NCBI GenBank assembly: GCA_002483765.1
Contig: DLIO01000093.1
Coordinates: 1 to 24,205 of the forward strand
Origin: Lentisphaeria bacterium UBA7640
Lineage (GTDB): Bacteria > Verrucomicrobiota > Lentisphaeria > Victivallales > Victivallaceae
Direction of reading: 5' to 3'
Length of the DNA: 24,205 nt
Of the stretch, positions 22,978-24,205 are shown one piece after another. How positions within the stretch are numbered: the stretch's first letter is position 1; the number at the start of each line of letters is the position of its first letter. Under the pieces are notes generated by a model. That model made no database searches, was not told the origin of the DNA, and saw only the letters and a list, made by a program, of their open reading frames with translations. A program made the position numbers and the translations under genes.

Positions 22978-24205
22978 ATGTTAAAAAAAATCTTAGGCGG
23001 AAGTGTTTTAGGAATTTTCCTGCTCTTCAATGTCGCAATCGCCGCAGAAACCACTACTCCGGTAAATGAAGCTCCTTTTGATTTCGCGCAAACCGTAGTT
23101 GGCAATGACCCTATTGAACCCGTCAACCGATTCTTAGGTGGAGCAGAAAATATCTTTTTACGCTGGATTTTTCGACCAATTGGTTACGTTTATGGTTCAA
23201 TCATGCCGCGACCAGTGATTGAATGTTTTAATACTTTTACCGATAATGTCGCCTTTCCTGGGCCGATGTTGAGTTCCTTTATTCAAGGTAAATTTGCTGA
23301 CGGCGGAATAGTGTTTTCACGTTTTATGGTCAATACCGTCATGACGGCGGGTTTTTTTGACCCCGCGGAATATTGGTTTAATATGTCGCCAGTTAATGAA
23401 GATTTCGGTCAGGCATTTGCCTATTGGGGTGTCGGACGCGGATTTTATATTAGCATTCCAGCGATGTCCGGCAATAATGCTCGCGATACCGTTGGAATGG
23501 TTTTTGATTTTGCCTTAGATCCTAAAACTTATATTTATGGCGGGCAATATTTTACTTTTCTCAATAGCACAATGTCTGACTATCATGCCTACAATCAAGC
23601 TTTAATGGGTAACTGGGATGCTTATGTGTTGTTCCGTGATCTCGGTTCTATGTCGCGCGATATCAGAGTTCGCGACTGGGACAAAAAAGCTGTGCTTGCT
23701 CGTGACGAAATTAAATTGAAAGGAAAACTGGATAAATATGCGGTGTTGCCAGAGCGTAGGCTTGACCAACAAATTGTGAAGCGTTTAGAGCCGATGCCCG
23801 AATACCATTCCCAAGGTGCTGCGACTGATACGCTTCGCGCGTTAATGTTTCAAGTTCAAGCAAATAATACTGGGCTCTGGCCTCGGCTTTCTTTTTGGAA
23901 CAATACAGACTTGATTCACTTGACCAATGAAAATAGTGTAGAAGTGATTCCGGAACGTCCGGCCTTAAATTATCGCTATCTTCCGGTTAAGGGCGAAAAA
24001 GAGGCCCCGTTGGTCGTTTTGGTACCTGGACTTGGTGGAAGCTATATCGGTAGCATGTCTGATGCGCTGAGCGAGGTATTATTGCGCAACGGTTACTCGG
24101 TTGTGGTTATGAGTACGCCGTTCAGCTGGGAATTCATTGAAGCCGCGGGCACCACAAATGGGCCTGGCTTCCCTCCGCATGACCAGCAATTCCGAATGAA
24201 AAATA
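22978..24205 (+). CDS. MlaA (VacJ)-like protein with a C-terminal alpha/beta-hydrolase-like region, 3'-truncated
   Basis: Translation from ATG 22978 is open to the window end (409 residues visible). Residues 1-22 (MLKKILGGSVLGIFLLFNVAIA) are a signal peptide ending AIAA-E. There is no lipobox Cys, unlike E. coli MlaA. Residues about 42-235 match MlaA: NDPIEPVNRFLGGAEN, FRPIGYVYGSIMPRPVIECFNTF, FMVNTVMTAGFFDPAEYW, NEDFGQAFAYWGVGRGFY and DTVGMVFDFALDP. MlaA extracts misplaced phospholipid from the outer leaflet of the outer membrane. A linker with many charged residues (about 235-340) leads to APLVVLVPGLGGSYIGSMSDAL (about 345-366) and NGYSVVVMSTPFSWEF, the opening strand, oxyanion loop and second strand of an alpha/beta hydrolase. 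The nucleophile region lies beyond the window. The gene follows its own candidate promoter, separate from the RluA operon. Confidence 0.85.
   Translation, partial: MLKKILGGSVLGIFLLFNVAIAAETTTPVNEAPFDFAQTVVGNDPIEPVNRFLGGAENIFLRWIFRPIGYVYGSIMPRPVIECFNTFTDNVAFPGPMLSSFIQGKFADGGIVFSRFMVNTVMTAGFFDPAEYWFNMSPVNEDFGQAFAYWGVGRGFYISIPAMSGNNARDTVGMVFDFALDPKTYIYGGQYFTFLNSTMSDYHAYNQALMGNWDAYVLFRDLGSMSRDIRVRDWDKKAVLARDEIKLKGKLDKYAVLPERRLDQQIVKRLEPMPEYHSQGAATDTLRALMFQVQANNTGLWPRLSFWNNTDLIHLTNENSVEVIPERPALNYRYLPVKGEKEAPLVVLVPGLGGSYIGSMSDALSEVLLRNGYSVVVMSTPFSWEFIEAAGTTNGPGFPPHDQQFRMKN

Noticed and set aside
1..24205. tRNA, rRNA, CRISPR arrays, insertion sequences, riboswitches
   Set aside because: No cloverleaf-like T-arm words, no regularly spaced repeats, no transposase and no recognisable riboswitch core were seen in the gaps on either strand.

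Overview
The window reads as a chromosomal segment of a Gram-negative, probably anaerobic bacterium. The Gram-negative envelope is shown by TolQ/ExbB and ExbD/TolR-like proteins, an MlaA/VacJ domain and a LysM L,D-transpeptidase. The anaerobic lifestyle is suggested by a full-length pyruvate:ferredoxin oxidoreductase. The GyrB and AccA sequences have the look of the PVC superphylum, and I would guess Lentisphaerota or a neighbouring lineage; this is inference, because I could not run a search. Base composition is moderately AT-rich by eye, and coding density is high on the + strand.

Left end (1-3263): a three-gene group. It holds the 3' part of a polysaccharide-deacetylase-like protein, a cyclase/kynurenine-formamidase-like protein with a degraded metal motif, and a fusion of an AAC(3)-type N-acetyltransferase domain to a sugar-isomerase-like TIM barrel. 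Together they look like small-molecule or glycan modification, and the left boundary lies outside the window. A DUF523-DUF1722 (TudS/YbgA-type) gene follows at 3536-4483, between two gaps that hold short dispersed-repeat-like sequences.

Centre (5030-13479): gyrB and recA lie back to back as an apparent operon, then a hairpin. Next comes a tightly packed envelope operon: a large secreted TPR protein, a TolQ/ExbB homologue, an ExbD/TolR homologue, an unrecognised single-pass membrane protein in the TolA/TonB position, and a small membrane zinc-ribbon protein. The ExbD/TolR homologue lacks the transmembrane Asp, and its TolQ partner lacks a channel Thr that is normally conserved, so this Tol-like motor may not be driven by protons in the usual way.

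Right half (13774-24205): nifJ on the - strand with its own terminator and promoter, a secreted cysteine-rich protein, and a LOG-family gene on the - strand. Divergent from it is an operon of L,D-transpeptidase, accA, a single-domain N-acetylglutamate-synthase-like GNAT and an RluA-type pseudouridine synthase. The window ends inside an MlaA-like gene whose C-terminus runs into an alpha/beta-hydrolase-like domain.

The most distinctive non-coding signal is a family of five intergenic hairpins near 4730, 8733, 13591, 18275 and 22738. They share a core close to GCGCGCATAATGCGCGC, but their outer arms differ from copy to copy while staying self-complementary. All five lie downstream of + strand genes, and the copy at 18275 is a canonical Rho-independent terminator. 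No tRNA, rRNA, CRISPR array or insertion sequence was recognised.
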